The notes: a model not told the origin generated them from the letters alone. A DNA stretch of 64,000 bases from Marinobacter psychrophilus (GCF_001043175.1 NZ_CP011494.1:620001-684000); one strand, 5' to 3'; counted from the stretch's first letter, positions 8,031-17,079 are shown. A program made the numbers and translations.

Positions 8031-9995
8031 TCACCTAGCGCTGGAAAGGTTAACTGCTTTTTGATGAGCGAGGGATGGTGCGGGCTTGCGAATTTGACGG
8101 TGTATGGCTTCTGCCAGTTCTAGCTGGCGCTGCAGATTGCTGATGGCATCCTGAAGGCGCTTTGTTTCGGCCCGGCCGTGGCGATCATTGTTTGCCAGCT
8201 CTTTTAACCGTCCGATTTGGTGTTGCAGCAGTTGTTTTTGTTCAAGCGTGTACTGCATCACCGGCAGTAGCGCTTGTCGTGGCCAGCGTTCCGCGTCTTT
8301 TTGCGCTATCAGATAGAGATTACGCACTTCGTTAATCATCAGGTTGGAAAACCGCCGCACCAGCACTGACTGTTCGGTGAGCAAATTGCGGGGGTTGCTG
8401 CGAAAGCTCTCTGATTTCTGGCGCAGCTTGCGGATGGCGATTACATGACGGCCAGCCCGGAAGGGCGTTGGCTCTAAGTGGCGAGCACCTGGGTCATCGC
8501 TGTAGCGTTTGTAAATGGCCGTTACCATGCGCTCCGCAAGCCTGCTTTCGGTCAGCAGGTGGGAAAGATCGCCTTCCAAACCGTCAAAAAACTGATCTAT
8601 TGCTCGGTTCATACCCATTGTGGTCCAGCTTTTGGACATGTTATCGCGCACCTGGGTCACCTGGGCATCAAAATGTGTCGCAGCTACCAGCCCTTGCAGG
8701 GTTGCGCCCTGAGCCTCCACCAGGCGGCGACTTGACCGCAGAATGATCAGTTTTTTATGGTAGAACTCGTAATCGATCTGGGTTTTTTCCGCCAACCGTT
8801 TCAGCCGCGCTCTGTCGGGGGACGGCCCGCTGCAGGCCTGCTGTTCCTCGTGCATCGCGCTCAGCTGGCTATGAAGAGCGACTTGGCTGTTCTGAAGCAT
8901 AGCGAGCAGGTCATTGACCAGGTCGCTGTTAATCAGCTTTTCTTTGTGTGTCAGAATGCGCTGAATAATCAGTTCTTCAAGTTGTTCGATCCCTGAGCGC
9001 TGGAATAGATCAAAATCGTTTTTTATGCGCCCGATCAAGCCCTGTTTGGCCGACACGGGAATCACATCTTGTGGTTGAATACCTAGATGGTTGGCGCTGT
9101 AATCGCGTACTCTTTCGATGGCTTGTCGGGTAATTGCTTCACCTTGAAGCTCGTCCCACAGCATGTCTATCTTATTCATCACCGCAAAGCGACCGGCACG
9201 GTGATCGGCTTGGTCGGTGGCAATAAAGTCATGCCAGATGGCCAAATCGCTAGCGGTTACGCCGGTGTCGGCGCTGAGTACAAATATGATGGCGTGGGCT
9301 TTTGGCAGCAGGCTGATGGTCAGTTCCGGTTCAGAGCCCAAGGCGTTCAGGCCTGGAGTGTCCAGAATGCGCAGGCCGCGTTCAAACAGCGGGTGGCGAA
9401 TGCTGATCTGCGCGTTACGCCAGGCCGGTATTAGAACCTGGCCCGGATTGGCACGGTCGAGCTCCAGCATTTGCTCGTCGAAGCCCAATGTGCGTGCTGC
9501 AGCAAGTGTGACGCTTTTTACCCGCGCCACTTCTTCTAACATTTGACGCATTTGGTCCGGGGTTTCCGGGTCTAGCTCATGCTTTAACCAGCGCTCGGGT
9601 TGGGCCCGCAGCTGCTGCAATGAGAGTTCTCCCATGCGGGTTTCTATGGGCAACAGCAGTAAATAGTTTTGCTGATGGATGCGGTCAAAAAATAGTTCGG
9701 TAGGGCACATAGTGGTGCGTCCGGCCTGGGAGGGCAGCATGCGCTGACCGAAGTCTGAAAAGAACAGAGCGTTGATGAGTTCGGTTTTACCGCGGGAATA
9801 TTCGCCGACAAAAGCGATGGTTAGCTCGTCTTCCATCAGAAGCTGCAGGCCTTCGTGAATACGCTCACTGATGTCGTCAGAAAAAAGTTGGTTATCTTGT
9901 AGCCACAGACGGTAGCGGCCGATCTGCCGGATCAGCTCTTTTTTCCAACTGTGATAAATTTCTACTTGGTGAGACAGGGCCCCATGAGGTGTCAT
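8031..9995 (-). CDS. Dynamin-like large GTPase, function unknown
   Basis: A 654-residue protein with an N-terminal dynamin-type GTPase domain (about residues 50-320) and a long helical C-terminal half. G1 is GEYSRGKT (64-71), G2 lies in the RTTMCPTE segment, G3 is DTPGLN and G4 is NKID. The C-terminal half is coiled-coil rich (RLQDAISNLQRQLELAEAI). Bacterial dynamins remodel membranes or support phage and stress tolerance, but this subgroup is uncharacterised to my knowledge and no partner gene sits beside it. The ATG at 9995 has AAGGA seven bases upstream; earlier in-frame starts lack one. Confidence 0.8.
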   Translation of the reverse strand: MTPHGALSHQVEIYHSWKKELIRQIGRYRLWLQDNQLFSDDISERIHEGLQLLMEDELTIAFVGEYSRGKTELINALFFSDFGQRMLPSQAGRTTMCPTELFFDRIHQQNYLLLLPIETRMGELSLQQLRAQPERWLKHELDPETPDQMRQMLEEVARVKSVTLAAARTLGFDEQMLELDRANPGQVLIPAWRNAQISIRHPLFERGLRILDTPGLNALGSEPELTISLLPKAHAIIFVLSADTGVTASDLAIWHDFIATDQADHRAGRFAVMNKIDMLWDELQGEAITRQAIERVRDYSANHLGIQPQDVIPVSAKQGLIGRIKNDFDLFQRSGIEQLEELIIQRILTHKEKLINSDLVNDLLAMLQNSQVALHSQLSAMHEEQQACSGPSPDRARLKRLAEKTQIDYEFYHKKLIILRSSRRLVEAQGATLQGLVAATHFDAQVTQVRDNMSKSWTTMGMNRAIDQFFDGLEGDLSHLLTESRLAERMVTAIYKRYSDDPGARHLEPTPFRAGRHVIAIRKLRQKSESFRSNPRNLLTEQSVLVRRFSNLMINEVRNLYLIAQKDAERWPRQALLPVMQYTLEQKQLLQHQIGRLKELANNDRHGRAETKRLQDAISNLQRQLELAEAIHRQIRKPAPSLAHQKAVNLSSAR

Positions 9996-10150
9996 CGTAG
10001 AGTCCTTGAGCATGTTCGAGCCGCACCGGAACGAAAGGCGAAAGCCATGGCGCATGACTTTTGATGTTACTACTGACACGGGCAAAATATGTAGCCCATC
10101 AAGCGACATTTTATTTTGAAAAAATGATTAAGTTGGCAGAAATAAGGCCT

Positions 10151-10194
10151 TAAAAATAAAAAAACCCGCTGAATCAGTAGATTGATTCAGCGGG
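10151..10194 (-). terminator. Strong rho-independent terminator after yggT
   Basis: A perfect 12-bp stem, CCCGCTGAATCA (10165-10176) with TGATTCAGCGGG (10183-10194) and a six-base loop, followed on the minus strand by TTTTTTTATTTTTA. It closes the yggS-proC-yggT transcript about 55 nt after the yggT stop. Confidence 0.93.
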
Positions 10195-10250
10195 CTGGTG
10201 CAGCGTTGCGACTTTTTTGATTATTAAAAAATGCAATTATGAGACTTGGG

Positions 10251-10835
10251 TTACATTCCTGCCAGCAGCGCTGGCATGCCGGTGGCTACCTTCATGTGAT
10301 TAATCATCACAGTAACTACCTGCAGTATCAGAAAGACAATAATAGGCGACAGGTCCAAACCGCCCAGTGATGGCACCACTTTGCGAACCGGGCGCATTAC
10401 CGGTTCGGTAATCTGGGCCACCAACTGTATCGCTGGGTGGCTGCTGCCGGGTGCGATCCAACTAATAACCACGACGGCAATCACCGCCCAGAAATACAGA
10501 CTTGCTACCAGTCCCGCCACATTCAACACGGACCAGGACAATAACCACGCCGGATTGAACAGCGCAGCGCCGGCGTCATACAGCAGCAACACCAAGGCAA
10601 AGGTGATGGCCTGAATTAGTATGACCAGCACGATAGCTGCACCGTCAATACCGCCCCAGCCGGGAATCACCTTGCGCACAACACGCAGCGGAGGATTGGT
10701 GACCTTCACCACGAACTGCGAAATGGGATTGTAAAAATCGGCTCGCGCCAGCTGTAACAAAAACCTTAGCAATACCAAGGTCATATAGAATGACGACGCG
10801 ATCGACAAAATTGTGAGCAGAATCTTCGGCAGCAT
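10251..10835 (-). CDS. yggT: YggT family inner-membrane protein
   Basis: A 194-residue protein with two tandem YGGT domains, each with a pair of membrane helices and the motif NPIxxxVxxxTxPxxxPxRKxIP (NPISQFVVKVTNPPLRVVRKV in repeat one; TEPVMRPVRKVVP in repeat two). The family is implicated in osmotic or membrane protein homeostasis, with no firm biochemical role. It follows proC at 25 nt and belongs to the yggS-proC-yggT transcript, a widely conserved order. Confidence 0.9.
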   Translation of the reverse strand: MLPKILLTILSIASSFYMTLVLLRFLLQLARADFYNPISQFVVKVTNPPLRVVRKVIPGWGGIDGAAIVLVILIQAITFALVLLLYDAGAALFNPAWLLSWSVLNVAGLVASLYFWAVIAVVVISWIAPGSSHPAIQLVAQITEPVMRPVRKVVPSLGGLDLSPIIVFLILQVVTVMINHMKVATGMPALLAGM

Positions 10836-10860
10836 CAGCGGGTGTCTCCGTTTGCTATGG

Positions 10861-11691
10861 TTATTTACCGGCCAGTTCTTTGGCCATTTCCTGGGAGCGG
10901 GTATAGGCCGCGGAGTAGGCTTTTTGCACCAGTTCGCGCAAACCGCCTTGCTCGAAAGTATTCACCGCCTGCTCGGTAGTGCCACCGGGTGACATTACAT
11001 TACGTTTGAGTTGCGCCGGTTCCAGGTCACTGCGAGCTGCCATTTCTGCGGCACCTGCCATGGTTTGGATGGCCAGTTCACGGGCTGTTTCTGCCGCCAT
11101 GCCAGCGTTAGTGGCGGCTTCTTCCAAAGCTTCCAAGATTAAGAAAAAATAGGCGGGGCCACTGCCAGACAATGCGGTTACTGCGTGTAATTGTTCTTCC
11201 TGCTGCACCCAGTTGGCAGAGCCTACGCTGTCAAAGATGGCGGCAACGTCGTTTTTTTGTTGTTCGCTGACCCGTGAGTTGGCAAACAAGCCCGCGGCTC
11301 CTTTGCCCACCAGTGACGGCGTATTGGGCATCACCCGCACCATGGGTACGCCGCCGCCAAGCCATCCGTCGATAGTGTCGGCGGTCAGGCCTGCGGCGAT
11401 TGAAACCATCAGTGGCCGGGTATTGCGCACCACCGCGGCAATATCTTCACACACACTGGCCATTACTTGAGGCTTTACCGCCAATACAACAACGTCAGAT
11501 TGTTGGGCGCAGTAGCGGTTGTCGGTGGTTACGCTGATGCCGAAACGCTTGCGCAAGCCTTGCAGATGCTCGTCGTCTGGGGCGCTGACCCAAATTGCGC
11601 CGGCTTTATAGCCATTATCCAGCATGCCGCCAATAATCGCGCTCGCCATATTACCGGCACCAATAAATGAAATGGTCGGTGATTTGCTCAA
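10861..11691 (-). CDS. proC: Pyrroline-5-carboxylate reductase
   Basis: Final step of proline synthesis, reducing pyrroline-5-carboxylate with NAD(P)H. 276 residues. The N-terminal Rossmann fold has FIGAGNMASAIIGG; the C-terminal dimerisation domain has the signature VMSPGGTTEQAVNTFEQGGL and ALSGSGPAYFF. Full length. It lies between yggS (72-nt gap) and yggT. Confidence 0.96.
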   Translation of the reverse strand: MSKSPTISFIGAGNMASAIIGGMLDNGYKAGAIWVSAPDDEHLQGLRKRFGISVTTDNRYCAQQSDVVVLAVKPQVMASVCEDIAAVVRNTRPLMVSIAAGLTADTIDGWLGGGVPMVRVMPNTPSLVGKGAAGLFANSRVSEQQKNDVAAIFDSVGSANWVQQEEQLHAVTALSGSGPAYFFLILEALEEAATNAGMAAETARELAIQTMAGAAEMAARSDLEPAQLKRNVMSPGGTTEQAVNTFEQGGLRELVQKAYSAAYTRSQEMAKELAGK

Positions 11692-11763
11692 GATTCACTC
11701 CAGGGTTGGACCCAATCGAAAAATGGTTGTGCCTGCTACAGATCATAACAGGAACCGATGTTT

Positions 11764-12468
11764 TCAGCTCTTTTGCTGGCGTGGACCAAACACCGCTGTG
11801 CCTACCCTTACCCAGGTCGACCCCTCGCCAATGGCCAGCTCCAGATCGTCAGACATGCCCATAGACAAGGTGTCCAGGGGCCCGGCGCCGGGCTGATCCT
11901 GGCGCAACTGGATCAAGGCATTGTTCATGGCCCGAAAGCTTTTGCGTAATGCAACTTCTCCGCGCTCTGGGTCTGGAATCGCCATAAGCCCGCGCAATGT
12001 CAGCTGCGGCAGTTCGGCAATCGCGGCTACCAGCGCTGGCAATTCGTTCAGCGAGCAGCCGGATTTGCTGGGTTCATTATCAATATTAACCTGTAGGCAA
12101 ATATTCAAGGGGGGCAAAGCAGTGTCGCGCTGGTCGTTTAGGCGGCGGGCTATTTTCAGGCGTTCAACACCGTGTACCCAGCAAAACGCAGACGCTATCT
12201 GTGCGGTTTTATTGGATTGAATCGGCCCTATGAAATGCCAGCGTAACTCTGGTATATCCTGCAGGTTCGCTATCTTATCCAGCGCCTCTTGCAGATAGTT
12301 TTCACCGAAATCCTGCTGGCCTGCTGCTACGGCCTCACGCAACTCGTCCGCCTGGCGGGTTTTACTAACCGCCAACAAGCGCACAGAATGAGGTTTTCGA
12401 CCTTTTTCTAGTGTTGCTTTCTCGATACGCTGGGTTACGCTATTGATGTTGTCTGCTATGCTGCTCAT
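11764..12468 (-). CDS. yggS: Pyridoxal-phosphate homeostasis protein (YggS/PLPBP)
   Basis: A 234-residue single-domain alanine-racemase-fold protein that binds PLP without known catalysis and keeps PLP and amino-acid pools balanced. The PLP lysine is in RLLAVSKTR near residue 35; the FGENYLQEAL, WHFIGPIQSNK and LSMGMSDDLELAI motifs are all present. First gene of the leftward yggS-proC-yggT group and divergent from pilT, the same arrangement as in Pseudomonas. Confidence 0.94.
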   Translation of the reverse strand: MSSIADNINSVTQRIEKATLEKGRKPHSVRLLAVSKTRQADELREAVAAGQQDFGENYLQEALDKIANLQDIPELRWHFIGPIQSNKTAQIASAFCWVHGVERLKIARRLNDQRDTALPPLNICLQVNIDNEPSKSGCSLNELPALVAAIAELPQLTLRGLMAIPDPERGEVALRKSFRAMNNALIQLRQDQPGAGPLDTLSMGMSDDLELAIGEGSTWVRVGTAVFGPRQQKS

Positions 12469-12604
12469 GGTGTGAAATCGCTCTGCTTGTACAGCTTAAG
12501 GTAGCTTACACGTTACCTGCAGGTCACTGAAATGCCAAGTGATCACCGGTTTTGATAGGCCGGTTACGGCAGCCGGCGAAAAAGAAAAACTCCCGGGGTA
12601 CTCT

Positions 12605-13639
12605 ATGGATATTACTGAACTGCTTGCCTTCTCGGCGAAACAGGGTGCGTCGGACTTGCACCTTTCTGCTGGCTTGCCGCCGATGATTCGTGTGGACGGT
12701 GATGTACGCCGTATCAACCTGCCGCCTTTGCCTCATAAGGAAGTGCATGGCCTGATTTACGACATCATGAATGATAAGCAGCGTAAAGATTACGAAGAGT
12801 TCCTGGAAACCGACTTCTCGTTCGAAGTGGCGGGGGTTGCCCGCTTCCGGGTCAACGCCTTTAACCAGAATCGCGGTTCCGGTGCGGTGTTCCGGACCAT
12901 CCCGTCGAAGGTGCTGACCATGGAAGACCTGGGCATGGGCCAGGTCTTCAAAGACATTTGCGCGGTGCCACGGGGCTTGGTTCTGGTAACTGGGCCCACC
13001 GGTTCTGGCAAGTCGACCACGCTGGCGGCCATGGTAGACCACATCAACGACCACCGTTACGAACACATATTGACCATTGAAGATCCCATTGAGTTCGTGC
13101 ACGAATCAAAAAAGTGTCTGGTTAACCAGCGCGAAGTGCACCGCGACACCCTAGGCTTTAATGAAGCACTGCGCTCGGCGCTGCGGGAAGACCCGGACAT
13201 TATTTTGGTGGGTGAACTGCGAGACCTTGAAACGATTCGTCTGGCGCTGACGGCAGCTGAAACCGGCCACTTAGTATTTGGTACCCTGCACACCACCTCG
13301 GCGGCAAAAACCATTGACCGGGTGGTTGACGTGTTTCCGGCCCAAGAAAAATCCATGGTGCGGTCGATGTTGTCTGAATCCTTACAGGCGGTTATCTCGC
13401 AAACCCTGATGAAGAAAATGGGCGGCGGGCGTATTGCTGCCCACGAAATCATGATTGGCACCTCGGCTATTCGCAACTTGATACGTGAAGACAAAATCGC
13501 GCAGATGTATTCGTCGATACAGACGGGCGGCTCGCTGGGCATGCAGACCCTGGACCAGTGTATGGAACGCCTGTTGCAAAAGGGTCTTATCTCACGCGAA
13601 CAAGCGCGTTTGAAAGCAAAAATGCCCGATGCCTTTTAA
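12605..13639 (+). CDS. pilT: Type IV pilus retraction ATPase PilT
   Basis: Hexameric ATPase that powers pilus retraction, twitching motility and DNA uptake. 344 residues. N-terminal PAS-like domain (1-100), then RecA core with Walker A GPTGSGKST (near 130), Asp-box acidic motif, Walker B DIILVGELRD, His box TGHLVFGTLHT, and the AIRNLIRE motif near the C-terminus that is diagnostic of PilT and needed for retraction. The start at MDITELLAFS is the family start. A purine-rich AAAAAGAAAAA stretch lies about 20 nt before the ATG. Confidence 0.96.
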   Translation: MDITELLAFSAKQGASDLHLSAGLPPMIRVDGDVRRINLPPLPHKEVHGLIYDIMNDKQRKDYEEFLETDFSFEVAGVARFRVNAFNQNRGSGAVFRTIPSKVLTMEDLGMGQVFKDICAVPRGLVLVTGPTGSGKSTTLAAMVDHINDHRYEHILTIEDPIEFVHESKKCLVNQREVHRDTLGFNEALRSALREDPDIILVGELRDLETIRLALTAAETGHLVFGTLHTTSAAKTIDRVVDVFPAQEKSMVRSMLSESLQAVISQTLMKKMGGGRIAAHEIMIGTSAIRNLIREDKIAQMYSSIQTGGSLGMQTLDQCMERLLQKGLISREQARLKAKMPDAF

Positions 13640-13712
13640 TCTGGACAGGATCTTCTCCAGCTGAGACAAAACGACTCGGGCGCGTGGGCGCACCCACAAA
13701 AAGGTGATGAAG

Positions 13713-14834
13713 ATGGAATTTGAAAAGCTACTGCGGCTGATGGTTGAGAAAGGCGGCTCGGACTTGTTCATTACCGCCGGCGTTGCGCCCAGTATGAAAG
13801 TGAACGGTAAGGTGTGGCCTGTCACAAAGACTGCCCTCACACCCGATATGACTCGCGAGTTAGTTTACGGCGCCATGAGCGACAAGCAACGCGCTGAGTT
13901 TGATGAAACTCACGAGTGCAACTTTGCCATCAGCGCCCGTGGCATTGGTCGCTTTCGGGTTAGTGCGTTTTTCCAGCGTAATCAGTGCGGTATGGTGCTG
14001 CGTCGTATTGAAGTAAAGATACCGGAAATTGACGATCTTTCACTGCCCAACATCGTCAAAGAGTTGGCTATGACCAAGCGCGGGCTGATCATGTTTGTCG
14101 GCGCCACCGGTACAGGAAAATCTACCTCGTTGGCTGCGATGATTGGCTTCCGCAACCACAACAGCCGCGGCCATATCATTTCTATTGAAGATCCGATTGA
14201 GTTTATCCACCAACATCAGGGTTGCATTGTGACCCAGCGCGAAGTGGGCATAGACACCGACAGCTTTGAGGTGGCGCTGAAAAACACCCTGCGCCAGGCG
14301 CCAGATGTGATTTTGATTGGTGAGGTGCGAACCCGCCAGACCATGGAATATTCGGTACAGTTCGCCGAAACCGGTCACTTGTGCCTGGCGACTCTGCACG
14401 CCAACAACGCCAACCAGGCTCTGGACCGGATTATCCAGTTTTTTCCGCCCGAACAGCACGGCCAAATCTGGATGGACCTGTCGCTGAATCTGCGTGCCAT
14501 TGTGGCGCAGCAACTGGTGCCCACGCCAGACGGCAAGGGCCGGAAAGCGGTTATTGAAGTGCTGATCAATACCCCGCTGGCGGCCGACCTGATTCGCAAG
14601 GGCGATGTGCACAAGCTTAAAGATCTGATGGCTAAATCCAACGAAATTGGCATGCGCACTTTTGATCAGGCGCTGTATGAGCTGTATTCCGAAGGTTCAG
14701 TGACTTATGAAGATGCTCTGGCACATGCCGATTCAGCCAACGATTTGCGTTTGATGATAAAGCTTGGAACCGACGCCCAAGGGGCGGACAAGTTGTCGTC
14801 TTCGGTGGACAAGCTGACCATTCAGCAGGATTAA
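13713..14834 (+). CDS. pilU: Type IV pilus accessory retraction ATPase PilU
   Basis: PilT paralogue that cooperates with PilT in forceful retraction. 373 residues. Walker A GATGTGKST, Walker B DVILIGEVRT and TGHLCLATLHANN are present; the AIRNLIRE element of PilT is replaced. Three in-frame starts lie within nine bases (GTG 13704, ATG 13707, ATG 13713); the last gives MEFEKLLRLMVEKGGSD, the usual PilU start, with AAGG eight bases upstream. Follows pilT after 73 bp. Confidence 0.95.
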   Translation: MEFEKLLRLMVEKGGSDLFITAGVAPSMKVNGKVWPVTKTALTPDMTRELVYGAMSDKQRAEFDETHECNFAISARGIGRFRVSAFFQRNQCGMVLRRIEVKIPEIDDLSLPNIVKELAMTKRGLIMFVGATGTGKSTSLAAMIGFRNHNSRGHIISIEDPIEFIHQHQGCIVTQREVGIDTDSFEVALKNTLRQAPDVILIGEVRTRQTMEYSVQFAETGHLCLATLHANNANQALDRIIQFFPPEQHGQIWMDLSLNLRAIVAQQLVPTPDGKGRKAVIEVLINTPLAADLIRKGDVHKLKDLMAKSNEIGMRTFDQALYELYSEGSVTYEDALAHADSANDLRLMIKLGTDAQGADKLSSSVDKLTIQQD

Positions 14835-14880
14835 AGCACTCACAAAAATGTATTGAAGAATGTGTTATAAGCAATTGATG

Positions 14881-14920
14881 ACAATTGCAATTGTGACGGC
14901 CGCAACCACCTGAGTATACT
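14881..14920 (+). promoter_or_regulatory. Sigma-70-like promoter with overlapping palindrome before the FadL gene
   Basis: A -35-like TTGTGA (14891-14896) and -10 TATACT (14915-14920) are 18 bp apart. The perfect palindrome ACAATTGCAATTGT (14881-14894) overlaps the -35 element, as expected for a repressor operator. The regulator is unknown; a fatty-acid-responsive TetR-type factor would be one guess. Confidence 0.5.
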
Positions 14921-14952
14921 CCGGCCGTTCATAATCAGGAGTCATCAATAAA

Positions 14953-16383
14953 ATGAAATCGACCCGTCTTGCCCTTGCTATCCGCCTGACCACTCTGGCT
15001 GTCATCGCAGCGCCCGCGACTGTCTATGCCGGTGGTTTTTCCCTTAACGAGCAGAGCGCCAGCGCGATGGGCGTGGCGAATGCGGGTGCGGTAGCAAATC
15101 CGGAGAACGCATCCACGGTGTTTTTTAACCCGGCGGGTATGAGCCAGTTAAAAGGCACCAATATGTCATTTGGTGTGGCTGTTCTGGATATTGATGCTGA
15201 AGCTAAAAGAGGCAGCACTATTGCGACGGACGCATTAGGCGATCCAGTTAAGGGCTCGGGCGGTGGCGATATTGCCGGCTTGGCCGTGCTGCCCAACTTT
15301 TTTATGACTCACGAAGTGAATGACTCTATCGATGTGGGTTTTGGTATCCATGCCCCTTACGGGTTGGCGGCGGACTACGATGACGATTTTTCTGGCCGCT
15401 ACTTTGCCGATAAAACCGAGCTAACAGCGATTTCTTTTACCCCTACTATCGCTCTTAATAATGGCAAAGGTCTGTCAATGGGCCTGGGCATCAACATCAT
15501 GTATGCCGAAGCTCGGCTGACAAAGTTTCAAGATATTAGAGCAGGGTTTGCAGCGCAAACTAGTGACGCCACGGCTCGCATGCTGGCAGAAAACTACGAA
15601 GCGGCTTACGGGGCGCCCTATTCTGATGTTAACGGCGATGATATTGCCGTTAACTTTCGCGTTGGCTTTTTGTATGAACTATCTGACCGAACTCAATTTG
15701 GCCTGACGGCACAAACCGGAACCGAGTTCGAGTTGAAAGGCGATGCCGAAATAAGTGGTTTTCCCGAGCCGCAAGCGCCAGGCGTATTTGTGCCGATCAC
15801 GATGAAAGAAGGGGCCAATGTGCCGCTGGCTATCCCGGAGAGCATTACCGTAGGTGCTCGCCATCAGCTGAACGATTCAGTGACCCTGCTTGCAGGCGCC
15901 ACTTACGCGCGCTGGAGCCGGTTCGAAGGCCTTGACGTGTTCAGCACGGAAGGTGACGGTGGCCAGATATCTCAGGCTCTTGGGCGTACAGGTGATCAAC
16001 CGCTCAGTCACGTGACTGAAAAATGGCAGAATACCTGGCAGTTCAACGTTGGTGGAATCTGGCAAGCTACGCCTACATGGGCGTTCAAGGCTGGCTACGC
16101 GTGGGATGAGTCGCCGGTCGACGAATTCGTAACCGCCCGCGTTCCTTCATCCGACCGTCATTGGCTAACACTGGGTACGCAGTGGAAAGACGCGCAAAGC
16201 GGCTGGACGGTGGACGCCGCCGTTGGCACGTTGTTGTTCACAGACGATCCAAAGATTGACGAGTTCGTTTATCAATATGATGCCCCCAGTCAGAAAGATC
16301 CGGCCGCGCGCGATTCAAACTACAAAGGCGAATACGAGCTCGACGCCTGGAGTGCCTCGGTGCAAGTCAGTAAAGCCTTTTAA
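14953..16383 (+). CDS. FadL/TodX-type outer-membrane transport protein
   Basis: A 476-residue outer-membrane beta-barrel of the FadL family, which lets long-chain fatty acids or other hydrophobic compounds cross the outer membrane laterally. A signal peptide ends at VYAGG (cleavage about residue 26); mature GGFSLNEQSASAMG and the hatch-domain NPAGM motif are typical. The C-terminus ends in Phe (VSKAF), as expected for barrel assembly. Monocistronic, with its own promoter and an operator-like palindrome. Substrate not decidable from sequence; alkane or fatty-acid uptake would suit a Marinobacter-like host. Confidence 0.9.
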   Translation: MKSTRLALAIRLTTLAVIAAPATVYAGGFSLNEQSASAMGVANAGAVANPENASTVFFNPAGMSQLKGTNMSFGVAVLDIDAEAKRGSTIATDALGDPVKGSGGGDIAGLAVLPNFFMTHEVNDSIDVGFGIHAPYGLAADYDDDFSGRYFADKTELTAISFTPTIALNNGKGLSMGLGINIMYAEARLTKFQDIRAGFAAQTSDATARMLAENYEAAYGAPYSDVNGDDIAVNFRVGFLYELSDRTQFGLTAQTGTEFELKGDAEISGFPEPQAPGVFVPITMKEGANVPLAIPESITVGARHQLNDSVTLLAGATYARWSRFEGLDVFSTEGDGGQISQALGRTGDQPLSHVTEKWQNTWQFNVGGIWQATPTWAFKAGYAWDESPVDEFVTARVPSSDRHWLTLGTQWKDAQSGWTVDAAVGTLLFTDDPKIDEFVYQYDAPSQKDPAARDSNYKGEYELDAWSASVQVSKAF

Positions 16384-16416
16384 CGACTGATTTCAAAAAA
16401 ATAAAAGCAGACTGGT

Positions 16417-16782
16417 TTAACCTAGTACCTGTCCGCGGTAGATAATTTTTTTCTTCCGCGATAGGTCCGCTTCTTGGCCTGCTCCCGTTATCCTGGCTAC
16501 TTCTGTGTCATCGATAATGTCTATTCCCCGATAGATTTTTTTGGAGTGTTCCTCCGTTTTCATTCTCAGTTCCGGCACCTGGGCCAGCAGGCACTCCCAG
16601 GTATCGACTAACGTCTGGGAACTGCTTTTACCGGCATAGGCTGCTAAATGCTGCTCTAGGTGTTCTTCTGTCAGATGCAGTTGTACTCCAAATTCGGATC
16701 TAATTAGTCGGCGGCACTGATAAACAAGTTTTAGCAGGTTGCGGTCAAGTAACCAGCTGCGCTCACGGGTTAGAGATGTCAT
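16417..16782 (-). CDS. Hypothetical protein with two YRG motifs
   Basis: A 121-residue soluble protein that I do not recognise. The N-terminal two thirds are helical and charged (LLDRNLLKLVYQCRRLIRSE). The C-terminus has two similar segments, KKIYRGIDI and KKIIYRGQVL, separated by an acidic stretch. No signal peptide or membrane helix. The ribosome site is poor, and the ATG at 16782 is the best available start. It is convergent with the FadL gene and separated by 306 bp from polA, so it is probably transcribed alone. Confidence 0.6.
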   Translation of the reverse strand: MTSLTRERSWLLDRNLLKLVYQCRRLIRSEFGVQLHLTEEHLEQHLAAYAGKSSSQTLVDTWECLLAQVPELRMKTEEHSKKIYRGIDIIDDTEVARITGAGQEADLSRKKKIIYRGQVLG

Positions 16783-17008
16783 TTTCAGGTACCGTTATGG
16801 GTGTCACAACATGGGCGCCACCGGTGCGATGGTGAGCAGGCGACGATCGACTTGAAAGAGGCAGCGAATTTCGTGCCATTCCGGAGTCTGAGGCCAAGGC
16901 GGGGGGTTGAGTGCGGAAGAGCGGGGGTTTGTAAAGTTTTACGATGCAAATGCGCACAATTTCAGTGCGCGAGCGGCTGAAAATGCCCCAAGCTGGGTTG
17001 TCTATTGT

Positions 17009-17030
17009 AGCTCCCCCGGCTGGGGGAGCT
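17009..17030. terminator. GC-rich hairpin downstream of polA
   Basis: A nine-base-pair stem, AGCTCCCCC with GGGGGAGCT, loop GGCT. It lies about 60 nt after the polA stop but lacks a long T tract on the minus strand, so it may act as an RNA 3'-end stabiliser or an imperfect terminator. Confidence 0.4.
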
Positions 17031-17056
17031 TTCAGGGAGAAGCCCCCTTTTGAGGC

Positions 17057-17079
17057 TCGGTAGGTTTACTAGTTAGCCA
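17057..17079 (+). repeat. Short dispersed repeat, copy 1
   Basis: The 23 bases starting TCGGTAGGTTTAC match 60886-60908 at 20 of 23 positions; the three differences are all transitions. Both copies are preceded by AAGCCCC about 10 to 12 bases upstream. Family and mobility unknown. Confidence 0.6.

Noticed and set aside
16763..16957. 64-codon minus-strand frame upstream of the YRG-motif gene
   Set aside because: Overlaps that gene, has no ribosome site or recognisable sequence, and its composition is not protein-like.
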